Source of the DNA: Lepisosteus oculatus
Lineage: Eukaryota > Chordata > Actinopteri > Semionotiformes > Lepisosteidae
Direction of reading: 5' to 3'
DNA: 64,000 nt
Assembly: GCF_040954835.1 (NCBI RefSeq)
Contig: NC_090704.1
Location: forward strand, 42,784,979-42,848,978
Part shown: positions 47,116 through 58,976 of the stretch, piece by piece
How the letters are laid out: the number at the start of each line of letters is the position of its first letter
Numbering within the stretch: the stretch's first letter is position 1
Translations under genes and position numbers: made by a program
The notes under the pieces: model-generated
Told to the model about the DNA's origin: nothing
What the model saw: the letters and a program-made list of their open reading frames with translations, nothing else
Database searches by the model: none

Positions 47116-49889
47116 CGATTTTTTGCACTGTGTGTTTTTTTTATACTTGCTTTGATTAAGTATTGGCTAAACTCAATGTACTAAGTGTGTGTTAGCTGAT
47201 AGTGTCAGACATTACCTGCGCCCATTCATGATGAAATGTGCGATTGATATTTTCCACACTCAAGACTTTCCTGTTGGTTTTGAATTTGCATACCTTTCCG
47301 TTCTGTCAGTGGAAATTTCACAAATTGTACCCTGCTGGCAGGGAAAGAGCAGAGAAAAAAACTTTAGCGATTTGCTCTTCAGCTAGCTTTGAAACAAAAC
47401 TTTTGTCTGCACTCTGATATCTGTATTTTAAAACATATGATTCTCAAATGTCTTCTTTTGATTGCCATCATCAAGCTAGGCCAGTCCTTTGGACAAATTG
47501 TTCAAAGGACTGCATCCCCCTATTTACATCGGACCCCACTAAATGTTTGCAAAGATATTTACTTTTCTGTGCTCCCACAGTGATGTGTCAGCACCCAACC
47601 AAACTGTTCTGTATCCCATCCGTAGTGACTGGGAAATGTAAGATTTGCTTGGTTATTCCAAATGATTCACTAGCCATTTCTGCCAACGAGATCTGGTGTC
47701 AGCCCCGAAACAGATGCTCTGCTTCTTGAGTATTTTGTATCTGCAAAGTCAAAGCAATGCAGGAATGAAGAGGAATCGCACCACAGAGCAGGAGGACTAG
47801 CAGCAATTGTCAATGTGATTATAAAACTACTGGTGGACACCTATTGTCTTCTTGTGTTTCACAAGGATAGCTCTTTTTATTTTACTATGCTGTGTGTATT
47901 TTGTTTCCAGAGTCTCCAATGGGTCTCCAATGGGTTGTGTGAAAACTGTGTGGGGTAGATGTAGTTGTTCTTAGTAAAATCAAGAACTTGCCATTCCATT
48001 TGAATGATGCCCTGCATTATTAAATGAAAGTGGTATGCAAAACTTAAATAGCTCATCTATATTTAAAGAGTAATAAATATAGCTAAGCAGGTGAGAGTGA
48101 ACCCCAGGAGACAGCAATGGCATACACTCAGTGTTAAACAAGGGCTCCTTCACACAGTCGAACCAGAGAAAAGCAGTGTGCAGAGAATCTGAACAAGTTT
48201 TAATCTGCCCTGTTATCCATTGGGTTCATGGTGGTGATTGAGAGATGAAAGTGTATGTTGCTCCCAAGGTTGCCCATGTTTTCTGCACATAGAGAATTTC
48301 AGGGAGGCAGAATCTTTAGCTGTTAATTGATACCCCAAAGCTGCAATCACACACCAGTATAGCTTGACATTTATTTATAAGAGTTAGCGAGAGGAGAGAG
48401 GAGATTCAGGAAAGAAACTTCTGAATACATGTTTTAAAGGAATCATTTGTTCTCTGTCTCTAGCATTACACAAAAAGTGGTTACATACGTGTAATTTTTG
48501 CAACTTTTAGATGCAAATATGGTGAATATCAGAATGGTTCCTTTCATTAGTAAAGGAAAAGACAAAATAAAGTCTCCTAAGTCTCCTATCATACTCTGTT
48601 TAATGTACTAATAACAGGGTTGAAAATGGAATCTGAGATCAAACTCTCTTGATACTAGTCCACATAGCAAGATCAGGTCCAAATTTAATTAGAATTAGAG
48701 CAACAGGAAAGTAAACGCTAGTGAAATGTGAAAAAGGTTTCCCTTTCTCAGTTTGATTAAAACAAAACACTGACAACACTGGCCTGATGAAAATGACCTG
48801 AGCATAATGATAAGGTGCTTGTATTGCAGCACAGTAGTTTTCATTTTAATTGGGTTTCATGCACATGTGCTCAAAAGTAGCCCCAGGGAACAGCAAAGAA
48901 GGCTCAGACAATTTCAGAGATGTTTATACCGGCTATGTGAGTGGAGCGGAGAGGACTCTTCAATTACTGTCACAGCGAGATTTCACTCCACTGTGTTTCA
49001 GTTTACTGTGCAGCCCAGTGGCACGAGCCTCGAGTTTTTCGTAGCGTCACAGAGGAACTTCCAATGGGCTGCGGCGTGGAAGTACTGGCTGGAGGCCGTG
49101 TGGGAGCTGGGATTCTGACTGGCTTTATCTGGGCTGGGGCTGTCTGGGTAAACCACATTCCAAGTCAGCAAACAAGAGTCACCCCTGAGGGCTCCCAGGA
49201 AACTGAAAGAGCCAACACACTGTTTTGTTCTACAGTACATTATCTTCCGACTGATATAGATGTAAATTTCATGGGCTCAAATTAAAATATTTACCTGACC
49301 TTCAAGAGGGCAGCTCAAAAGCCTCTGTTTAATAAAATGCAAAACCTTTGGTATTAAACGTTGCATTTATAATGTTCTTTACAGCATGTGTGTGAAGGGT
49401 TCTACGTACGTTGTAATAAATAATATTCTGTTGAAGGCTGTCTGGATTCTACTTTTCCTTGGTTGCTCTTGGAAAATGAGATCTTATTGCAGATAAACAG
49501 TCACAAATTCATTCATCTCTCTCACCTTATTTTTAACACTATGAATTCATGGTGGACGACATTAACCCACCATTTAGACACCAAATAATAAGGTCAAGGT
49601 CGGTCTGGCAAAGTAACCATGCATGGTGACCTTCATCAGCACATCTTTATTTCATAACAAGAGAAAACCTATCACCTACAGTACCTCCTTTTTACAGGAC
49701 ACTAAAGAGCAGAAGGCCAGAAGGGTTTTTAATAAAAAATAATTGCCCCCAGGGCATTTAATCGAACAACGTAGTTTATGTAATGACATGACTAACTTCT
49801 GCTAAACTAACAATTTTTCTGGGTTATTGTATATTTTTTTGCCTGTGTCTTTAAACCCTGTCCTTTGTCACTCATTCTCCTCCCCTCAG

Positions 49890-50327
49890 CCCTCCTCTCT
49901 CCTTGCAGCGATAGGTGGTTTTGCATGAGGGATGTCAGCTATGAGGTGTACCGGTAATGGATTACCCACAGCTGTAATCTGATTACTACAACGCTTGCCC
50001 AAGGACGTGCGTTTCAACTGCTCATTTTTCGGTTTTATTCTATTAATAAACCCTACATACAGCAGATATTTCACAGGGAGGCACAAATTAAACGTATTAG
50101 TTGAACTCGTGTAGTATTTATCATGTATTTTTGGATATGATTTAGCAAGGACCCTCAGACGCTACACGGAGCTCAACGCCGGCAACAATAACAGAAGGGC
50201 GTTTCAAAACGGGGGGATTGTGCGGGGGGCGTTAGAAGCTAAATAAATTAAAAACGCGTGGTGTTGCAAAGAAAGAAGGCATTATTAAGAGAAAATTCCC
50301 AGTTGTCTGCGCTTAGTCTGAGGGCTA
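49890..50327 (+). promoter_or_regulatory. CpG-rich 5' region of the Tol2-like gene
   Basis: CpG dinucleotides cluster at about 50155-50290 (GCTCAACGCCGGCAACAATA, then GGGCGTTTCAAAACGGGG), in sharp contrast to the CpG-poor interval to the left. No TATA box is clear. A CpG-rich start region is typical of resident vertebrate genes rather than of a mobile hAT element. Confidence 0.45.
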
Positions 50328-53300
50328 ATGGAAATGGAGGTCAATGGAAACCAAGGCAACGCGTTTTCCTCTTGGAAGTTTGCTTCCCTGTTCGTCTTTA
50401 AGGAGGAAAAGGGCAAGAACGTGACGGTGCAGTGCAGACTATGCAAGCCGGTAGAGAAATTACTCTCAACATCTAAGAACTCAACATCAAATCTAAAAAA
50501 ACATCTAGAGGTAAGAGTCGATTCTGATTGATTTTAATTGCTGGCATTTAAGAGGAATGTCAAAATGGGGCAAGGTGAGTTTCCAGTGAAACCACGGAAA
50601 GGAAGGCAGTGTGCATAAAACGCTATAGATCTCGCCGTTATCTGAGTGTTACGTCACTATTGAAGACGAAAAGGGTTTCACGTGTAAGGCCTGTACTGCT
50701 CAGCTGATGAAAACATTGCCCCGATACTGCATTTCAGAAAAAGCGTGCTGCGATTATGACGCCAGAATCATGCAGCGCTCCTCGCTTCTGATTGGTTGGA
50801 ATGCTTTATGATGACGCAATACTGGTTTATGTACCCCGGCTCCATAATCTCCGTACAAAACTGGTTTGTTCTTTTTCACAATAAACGCTTCAAAGGAATG
50901 ATGCACTTGAAAAATAGAACATGCGGTTTTCATGCATACAAATTCCAGCACAAGTATATTTAAAGTACCCCTAATGTAATGAATACAGGAAGTAGTTAAT
51001 TGTTTGCTTTGTAATGAAGCTTACCAGGAGTTGTTATTTTTGTTATTATTATTAAAGATCGGGTAGCTAAACTGAATGCACTATTTTTGGTGTTTACCAT
51101 TTAGGTTTTTATGCAAAATGTCAAAAATGAATGTCAATTTAAAAAATGAAATGAATGTTAAAGTTTTAATGATAGAGATGGTTATTATTTTAATTTGTAC
51201 CCAATTGCCCATTTAGGACTTCTAAATTCAGCACATATTAAAAATGTATAGGTGAATGCACTACTGAGGTATACTGGAGAATCATATCCTTATTATAGCA
51301 TAAATTTAAAACTTGTGTTTCACATTCAAATGTGGAAAGCTAAATTAAAATTTAAAAGTGGGTTTTATTGAAATGGTTTCATGCATGGTTTTCAAAGCAA
51401 ACTTCATGTTTTTAATATTTTTTATTACAACATTTTATGTGCTTGTTCAGTCTGAGAGATTTAAAAAAGTTATTCTAAAAGGCACTATAAAGGTAAGACC
51501 AACATGTAATTCCGGAATAGAAGAAGTTAATTCAGGAGCTTGTTCTTTTGTTTTTAATTTTAATTCATGCTTAACAAGTGCCTTTGTCAAAATATCCATC
51601 CTTAACACTGTTGCCTGTGGTGGTGGTGGTGGTGGTGGGGGGGGGTTGGACTACTGTCTGACCTTTTTTGTGGAGTGTGCATGTTCTGTCTGCTCAGTGC
51701 CCTAGTGTCCTCATACACCAAAGACATGCAGATTACAGTAGATCAGCTGCTCTTAACTGTCCCTTCTTGTGGTGGTGGGGGGTTGTTACTGACTGTGAAA
51801 CTGTAGAAGAATTAAACATGGAATCAGATGAGTCAAAGGGCCAGCTGGCCTCCTCTCATTGGTGGCTGTTCTGATGTTTTTCAGAGAATGCATCCAGATA
51901 CCTGTGCCAGCTATGTGCCGAAGACTCCCTGTCACAAGAGGTATTTGGAGGATTTGGGTCAAGTCAGCCAGTTGCCTGACAGCAAGTCTGAGTTGCCCAT
52001 CAGAGAGCTCAGAGACGGCACCAGTGAGGAGAGACCAGCAAAGCTAGCCAAGCTTTCCAGCTCATTCAAGACTGTGACTCAGAAGAAAGTGAATGCCCTG
52101 GTTTTCAACTTCATTGTTGCAGATGTGCAGGCCTTCTCAGTCTTGGAACAGCCCTCCTTCGTTAAACTTATTGAAGGACTCCAGCCTGGGAGATCCCTCA
52201 TGAGCCAGAAAGCTCTAGTGGAAAAGATCGGGTGGGCTTTCCAGTCTATGAAAGAGACGATAGCTGCAGAGCTGATGGGAGTCCATTCAGTGTGCAGTAC
52301 GGCCGACGTCTGGACAGCTAATGGGCGCAGCTATTTTGGAGTGACCTGCCACTGGATAGATGACAGCACCCTGGAGAGAAAATCAGTAGCTCTGGCGTGT
52401 TCCCCCCTGCAGGGAAGGCCCACCTGTGACGTCCTTGTGGCAAAGCTCAACGAAATTCACTCGCATTTCAACATCCAGGTTAAACTGCAGTGCACGGTGA
52501 CCGACAACGGGAGCAGTTTGGTCAAGGCATTCCAGCAGTTTGCCTACAAAGAGGAAGTGCCCGAGCACCGCCATGAGACAGTCTTCGAAGATGTGAATGA
52601 AATCCTGGAGAGTGACATAAAGGAGCTCCAGTTCCTGCTCCCACCACACCAGCGCTGTGCTGCTAATACCCTCGGGCTCATTGCTTCCAGTGATGTTCAC
52701 CAAGCCTTGTCACAGGGTGCGACACGTGGCCTTTACAGAAGTGCCATGGCAAAGTGCTTAGCCATATGGCAGAAAGCCCATAACTCAAGCTTAGCCGCTG
52801 ATTTTATAGAAGAGATCGCCAGCATGAAGGTGGTAGTTCCCAGTGCCATGAGGTGGATTCACGAATATCGTGCTATCCAGAAGATCTTATCGTTAACGGA
52901 TGAACAGCTGCAGGAAGCTTGCAATCTCCTTGTTGTGGAAAGCTTCCAGGCCGAAGAAATGTTATTCCTCCAGGAATATGTGGAAGTGCTAAAGCCTCTC
53001 GCCTACTCTCTGGACTTCATTCAGGGAGAGAAAAAATGCTTCCTGGGCTATCTTTTGCCCACAGTCCTGACCCTGAAGACCAAACTATCGGAAATAAAGC
53101 CCTACGTACGCTTCTTAGCGCACCTCATTGACACCCTCATCAAAGCCATTGACTGCAAGTTTGAGAAGCTCTTGGGCAGCCGGGAAGCCAAAATAGCCAC
53201 TCTCACAATTCCCAAATTTCGGATGTGGTGGCTTCCTCCTGCCGAGAGGGAAGAGGCCGAAAAGATGCTGGCCGAAGTGGCAGCCGTGGAGGAGGAGCTG

Positions 53301-53669
53301 CACGGCAACAGCGACCCCAAGGCTGCCTGCGATTCGGACTCGGAGTCGGAGGACAACTTCTTCAACTTCGCCACCACCCACGGTGAGGTCAACAACAGCA
53401 TAGAGAGCGAGGTGAGAAACTACCTACTAGACACGAGCAAGTGCACCAGCTGCCTGAAAAAGTACCCCGCTGTGAGGCATCTTTTCATCAAATACAACAC
53501 CACGCTGTTGTCCTGCGTGCCTGTGGAACGCCTCTACAGCCACGGCGGGCAGATTCTCACACAGCGGCACAAAGGCACGAGTGACGACCACTTTGAGCAG
53601 GTCCTGCTGCTGCGCTACAACTGGGACTCCTGTCCGTTCCTTTCAGCTGATGAGAGGCTGAGTAACTGA
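50328..53669 (+). CDS. BED-finger hAT transposase-like protein, Tol2 branch (candidate domesticated gene)
   Basis: Exons 50328-50510 and 51885-53669 give 655 residues without an internal stop (Tol2 transposase has 649). Exon 1 carries a BED zinc finger: CRLC at about 35-38 and the histidines of KHLERMH (58-64), split by the intron at E61/R62. The hAT core follows: ADVWTANGRSYFGVTCHWI with Asp202, CTVTDNGS with Asp268, and the hAT dimerisation region with PVERLYSHGG and Glu609. The putative catalytic triad is therefore kept, and so is Arg384-Trp385. The Cys-x2-His motif that precedes the insertion domain is C319-A-A-N322, so the histidine is missing. An acidic stretch lies near 535-550. Donor GTAAGA and acceptor GATGTTTTTCAG join in phase 0. 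Activity as a transposase looks doubtful, and a host role in DNA binding is possible but unknown. I do not recognise a named vertebrate gene. A recent Tol2-like insertion is the main alternative. Confidence 0.85.
50540..50960. other. Start of the Tol2-like gene's intron; CpG-bearing, one unassigned frame
   Basis: The plus strand reads YVTIEDEKGFTCKACTAQLM from 50649 onward up to a stop at 50811 without a clear start or splice sites. The CxxC pair and acidic context resemble a zinc-ribbon fragment, but I cannot assign it. TTACGTCA (50649 region) resembles a CRE. Confidence 0.25.
51617..51646 (+). repeat. Short GGT/G-run microsatellite
   Basis: About eight TGG units run into a G tract, in the intron of the Tol2-like gene. 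Confidence 0.85.
51660..51765 (+). mobile_element. tRNA-derived SINE fragment in the Tol2-like gene's intron
   Basis: GTGGAGTGTGCATGTTCTGTC, CCTCATACACCAAAGACATGC, AGATTACAGTAGATCAGCTG and CTGTCCCTTC follow the middle part of the SINE family at 17815-18065. Confidence 0.6.
51825..51875 (+). mobile_element. Retroposon tail fragment abutting the exon 2 acceptor
   Basis: AAGGGCCAGCTGGCCTCCTC, TCATTGGTGGCTGTTCTGATG matches the end of the family at 41995-42200 (GGGCCGAATGGCCTCCTCTCATTTG...TTCTTATGTT). It stops at the polypyrimidine tract of the exon 2 acceptor at 51883-51884. Confidence 0.5.
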
Positions 53670-53849
53670 TCCCTGCCAGGTGCCTGCAGTCCGAGCCACA
53701 TTGAAGTGGGTAAAAGAAAAAGAAGCAAGTGATCTGGTGCCATATTTTTAATTAATGTAGGATGCGTAGAGTAACCATGGGGAAAAATACAGTAGTCAGT
53801 GCTGTGCAAACAACTGTATGTTTGAGGTCTTTAAGAAGAGATGAAGTTC

Positions 53850-54075
53850 TGACTTCTTTTGAATTAGTAGTGAAACACAAACCAGAAGATAGAGTGGCTG
53901 CTACAGGGAGGTGTATTTATAATTGAGCGCAAGAGACACTTCTTTACACAAAGGGTTGTAGGAGTCTGGAGCAAGCTGTCCAGCCGTGTTGTTGAAGCTG
54001 ATACCCTAGACACTTCCAACCAGATGTGGTCTTTGGATCTCTTGGTTAGTAACAACCAAACAGACTACATGATCC
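53850..54075 (+). mobile_element. Retroposon tail, forward copy after the Tol2-like gene
   Basis: GACACTTCTTTACACAAAGGG, TTGTAGGAGTCTGGAGCAAG, TTGTTGAAGCTGATACCCTAG and TAACAACCAAACAGACTACATG follow the family at 41995-42200. It probably lies in the 3' untranslated region of the Tol2-like gene, followed by AATAAA at 54095-54100. Confidence 0.6.
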
Positions 54076-54109
54076 TCCTGTTTCCAGTGTTTAAAATAAA
54101 TGAAGTAAT

Positions 54110-57100
54110 TAATCAGTCTAAAAAGTAATGATTGTTGTTGTTTTTAGATTAATTTATCCATCATTTGAAAGGATGTCATTTTTTATAAATGGAATTTATG
54201 TAATAGTAGCACAAGGCCCCAGTAACACTTCTGTCTCTGACCAATGTGCAGATTTCCTGACACTTTTGTTGGAAACGAAACCCAGTACCCATCTCTTAGA
54301 AGAAAAACAACACTCAGCTCTTAAAACAGGGTAAAGGTGAGTTACTAGAAGAGAAGTGATCACCACAATGACCTAACCCCACCCTCCCCCCTTATTTGCA
54401 CAACCCTTGTTCCAGATTGTGGCCTACAAGAAAATTCTCCCAATACTTCTGTGCCCCTTCAGAAAATCTAAGTGAGATTTTTTTTCTGCAAACAGCTGTA
54501 TAATTGTACTTCACACAGCGTATAGCAGCATTTTTTCTTAAAGGAATCTCACTTCATATAATCAGGGTAACTAAAGAATTGTCAAAATGTTTTGAAATTA
54601 AATTTTATTGAAACAACAGCAGACTTTCTGGAACGTCTTTTAAGAAAGAAATGACCTTCATTTGATTCTGAGGGCTTGAAGTTACAAAGGATGTATTATA
54701 CAGCGGTATCTGAATTTCAGATGCTAACATAGACAGAATGTGATACACAATGGATCAAATCCAGTGAAAGATTTGCTAGCAGAACTGACCTTGGTGTCCA
54801 GAGGAAGTACAGCAGAAATCAAGCTCGTAGATTGTTTTTTTTCTAGATTTTGGTCTCATGTAGCTCATCAAAATAAAATTTTCAGTTTAATTAATTTATG
54901 AGTAGGTAAAATCTGGTAACTGAGATCTGCAATCTGATTAGAAGAAAAAGCTATGAATAAGCTTTAAACAATATCTACCCTTTAAATGGTTACAATTGTT
55001 CATGAAGAACCATTTTCAGAATCCTATTTGCACAATGAACCATACAAAACAATTTTTAAAAAATGTTTTTCCTTTTGCATTTTATTTAATCCGGTTTTCT
55101 GAAATAAGGAGACACACCACTTTAGCATCTGACATCTGTAAAAGCAGGTGAAGGGAAGGGGCGGAATGTCACCAGGTTGTGCAGAGATATGGGGAACCTC
55201 AGCAAAGAATGGGAGAAGTGATGCCACTTTTCTGTGTTCACAAAGCATTGGACGGAAGGTACGATTCATCACCAGTCAGCTGAGTTCCGTGAACTGCGGA
55301 ACTTCTTGCAGTTTTGGTTTTCTGAAACCTGAGCCCGTGTTGACTTGCGCTGTGTTGCCGGCGTTAGTTCGGCGGAGATGGCGGAGCGATGAATAAGTGG
55401 TCTGTGTGTCCAGGTATGGTATGCAGGAAGGCAGGGGGCCGCGGTGTCTGGCTTCTCCAGCGCTCTCTCCGAGACGGGTGCCTCTGCGGGGGCTCACACT
55501 GCAGCAGCTGGGTCCCTCTTACATAATTCAAGGCCCAGCTGGGAGCTGATGTTCCTGGCAGTGTGTGACAGTACAGCAAAGGACTACATGCAGCGCTTAA
55601 TGTAAACCCCCCTGCTTGCATTAAGCAGCCCTTTCTCACCAAGCCAGGACAGTCTAGCTGTTAAAGTGTCGTCAGGCCTGTGACCAATCAGTGGCTTTCA
55701 TACTCCCAAGTGAATAATTTTACCATCAACAGCTGTGGGAGAATAAAGGTGACAGTCGTAATTGAAAATAATTGGTACTTTTTGTGAACTGAATTTAATT
55801 ATTAAAGTGGGCTATATATGCAGAATCTGTGTTATATATGTAGAAGAACAATGTGAAGATAGTCATACTTACAAGTATAAAGAAACTCTGCTGAGCTTTT
55901 TAGATCAGTAGGTCATTTTTACCTCTGCTTGTTAGTTTGCTAACTCCCCACTCTCATCTCTCTCTACATAAGAGATATATACTGTGTATAACTGTGCCTC
56001 AAATAGTATAGTTAAAAAACTTTTACTATTAAAGTGTACACAATTTTGATGGGTGGTTATATAGTGCACATTAAAAATATAACAGATTTCTAATGTGATA
56101 CAACTTGAATCAAAATATACATTTGAATAAACTATGAATATCATTAATAAAAGAATTTCAAAGAACAATATAAAAACCACTAACATGCCCTTTTGGGTAT
56201 TTTTCATCTTTGATCATTGTAAACTTTTCTATCAATAGTTTTCCTTCCTTCACTCTGTTGCAGATCAATGTAGTAAAAACATTTAAATTTGATGTGCAGG
56301 ACTGCGTGTGCAAAGGCAGCCCCAAAGCACATCCACAGACTTTTTCGAACTGAAAAACAAGTAATGCCTTCATCCCAGTATGTGTGTAATGGGAGGGGGA
56401 GAAAGCATGTATGGAATTCTCTTGCTTGAGTATAGAGTTTTCATGAAAAGCATCTATTAATTTTTTTAAATTGCTGGGCTACAGGTGTGTGGGACTGTGA
56501 CGTGGTATAACCACAGAACACAGGTACTGTACAGAGGGCCTTTTGTAACTGCTCTCTCCCTGGTTTCTCGGCCTCTCCTGTTGCTCTACAGCTCCAATCT
56601 GCTTTGTGATTTTAATTCATCCTGTAGTACATTCTGCTCCTAGTACTCTTACTCATTACCGTTCTTTGAGCTATACTATTATACTATACTAATAACTTGA
56701 AAGTGACATATGCCATTATAAATACAGATCCATCCAACCAAAATGGTTGGACAAAACTGCTTCCCTGTAAGCCTGTGCTGGATGAAAAGGTAAAGGTCTT
56801 TTCCATGCCGAAAAGAAAAAAGACAACATTTCAGCTGTTCTGTCATGAAGAAGAAGACTCCACAGCCCAAACATTGTGTTATATTAATCTAAGTTGTATT
56901 TAGAGTAAGAAACCATTACTGTGAAAAAAAATTACTGTGATGGAAAAAAAATTGGATGTCATTCTAAAAGATTAAGCATTTTTACTAAAGGCCTTGGTAC
57001 CGGTACATAATGTGCAAAAGTGCTTTTCAGTCAATACTTAACACTTAAATACTAATCACTTAAATAACATTTCAAAGTGTCAAGCTCCAAACCTAAAGCC

Positions 57101-58030
57101 CTTTAAGGTAAACAAATATCATTGGAGCTTTACCAGAGTGCCTGTGGCTATCCTCTTGCTTTGTGGCATAAACAAATATTCTGATGAAAGGAATGCTGGG
57201 AATTTGCTTCTGTCTATAGTATTTCATGCTGACATGAAGCCCTTCCTCCACAACCACAACAAAATTATATGACCACAGCAGGTATAACATTCATGGTTAA
57301 TTTTATTTTCAATAAGTCAAGGGACAATTAAGATATTTTTATATACAATACATTTTCTATTCACATATTGTTAAGATAGTATTTTTCTGATTCATTTCTT
57401 AAGATGATCTCTTACCTTCTGGGTTATTTATATAGACACTTCTCTTTCTTTGACTTTTGTTAAATATCACCTGTGAGCAAAAATAACATCATGTCTATTT
57501 TCACTTTTCTGGGTGGGTTATAGTTTTCTGTCTAAAGGCACCTTTCTAAACTTAATGTCCATACACTGGAAATGTAAACACTGAACTGAGAACATATGTT
57601 TCCCACACAGCTGCTTCAAAACAATACACTAGTTGCTCAAGCGCCTACACGCATGGTACGTTCTATGGCTAAAAGATATATCTAACATCTTCATTCATGA
57701 GATAATGCCACTGAAGATAAGCGACTCTCCATCTGTCAGTCCAATTCTTTGGCTGGTTTTCGATCCTCAGCTCTTCTCTAGAGCCCATTTTGTATTTTGT
57801 CAATTCCTTGGGAAGCAGGGGAGGTTTAGAGTGGGTGCGTATGGTCGTGTGAGTCCGTAAAAGCAGAGACACTTGAAACCTCTGACCCCCTCTTTGCGTG
57901 GTCTTCATTGGTGCCACTTGTTGTCTCTCACAAAATAATAAAAAAAAAACATCAGGTCATACCACTGTTTCCAGCCCAGTCACAGGGACGTTGTAGGATT
58001 AACTTGTAGGTAAAAAATTATCATATTTTA
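54110..58030. other. Intergenic interval left of GPRC5C, no gene proven
   Basis: Mostly AT-rich. A more CpG-rich patch at about 55260-55520 (GTTGCCGGCGTTAGTTCGG, then GTGTCCAG|GTATGG) could be a non-coding first exon on the plus strand, but nothing downstream supports it. The terminal exon of GPRC5C (expected to end like VFRNPYVWD) was searched for on the minus strand and not found. Confidence 0.35.
56780..56880 (+). repeat. Dispersed repeat, copy of the 9410 family
   Basis: AAGGTCTTTTCCATGCCGAAA, AGACAACATTTCAGCTGT and GAAGAAGACTCCACAGCCCAAAC correspond to the core of the 9410 and 61425 copies. Confidence 0.45.
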
Positions 58031-58065
58031 AAAAGCCATTGTCTGCTGTTTCAACAGTGCATACC

Positions 58066-58248
58066 ATGGGTTTTCTAGCAGAGTATGACACTGACACTGA
58101 GAGGAGAGAGAGCCTTATGAAGATCAGAGTCCACTCCAGATTGAGGCAACAAGTCAGAGTACTGAGTGAAGAGGCCACAGCCTTCCCATTCCGTACACTG
58201 GCCCAGCAGTTCACAGAGAGCAGCAGCCAAACAAAAAGCCTGAGATGA
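58066..58248 (+). CDS. Unassigned 60-residue open frame with strong start context
   Basis: The ATG sits in ACCATGG, an optimal vertebrate start context, just after an acceptor-like TGCTGTTTCAACAG. The product (MGFLAEYDTDTERRESLMKI and onward, ending SSQTKSLR) is charged and protein-like. No signal peptide or helix is visible and I recognise no family. It lies antisense to the GPRC5C locus, in its 3' part. It may be chance. Confidence 0.2.
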   Translation: MGFLAEYDTDTERRESLMKIRVHSRLRQQVRVLSEEATAFPFRTLAQQFTESSSQTKSLR

Positions 58249-58976
58249 GCTGGATCCACAGTTAGTCTTGACGACATGCCAACCAGGGGAATGGACAATC
58301 ACCAATTTCTGTAGAGGCCGTTGCCCTAAAGTAAAACAGCAACAAAACAGACAAGATTCATTAATGGCTGTAAACATAACGGTCTATATCAGCAGGATGT
58401 CAACAGATAATATTTTAAAGGTATCTGTTATTCAGCTTATGTGTGGGTTTGCAGTTGTACATGCCAATACTAGTATTATATATTACCTCAGTATAATATG
58501 CAATCACTCTATTTCTAGTCCTAGTTCTTTTGTTTCATCTTGTGTGTGTTCATGTATGAAAATGCTTCTGGGTTCTGTTCTGTATCGGAAAAGGTTTTTG
58601 AAGTCTTATACCCTACGTGCACGTGAGGTCAAAGATCTTAACAAGCAGTTGTCTCATTTTCTGAAGGCGATGCGATCATAAGAGTGTACAAAAAGTCACA
58701 CTGTGTAATGACAACAGGTTGGGATAAGAAAGGTGAACGTTAAGGGAGAGATGAAGGGAGACACTGTTCAAATATACAGAATTCAGACGGGGACACTCCA
58801 GGATTAGACAGCGCTGCTAAAATCCGCCGTTTACAACATCCAAAGCGATACTGCAGAAAAAGGAATTGGTACAGAAACACAAGTGAGAAGCGCGGTCCCC
58901 GTAATCGACCAGCCAGAGGACAGCGGAGAGGTGAGCGAGGCGGCGTGCGCAGGAGTCTCCACATACACTGCCGTGT

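Larger units (their letters stand above)
35800..49880. other. Long gene-poor interval with scattered repeats
   Basis: No exon with recognisable homology was found between CCDC137 and the Tol2-like gene. In human, ARL16 and HGS follow CCDC137, and neither is here. A GC-richer patch at 35870-36120 has overlapping open frames on both strands that match nothing I know. Repeats are listed separately: SINE pieces, LINE-type tails and an inverted repeat. Confidence 0.4.

Noticed and set aside
48807-49285. Three overlapping plus-strand frames of 64-114 codons
   Set aside because: They overlap each other in different frames, show no known family, and have no promoter or polyadenylation context.
53102-53401. 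Minus-strand frames of 88-99 codons inside the Tol2-like gene
   Set aside because: Antisense shadows of a well-supported coding exon.
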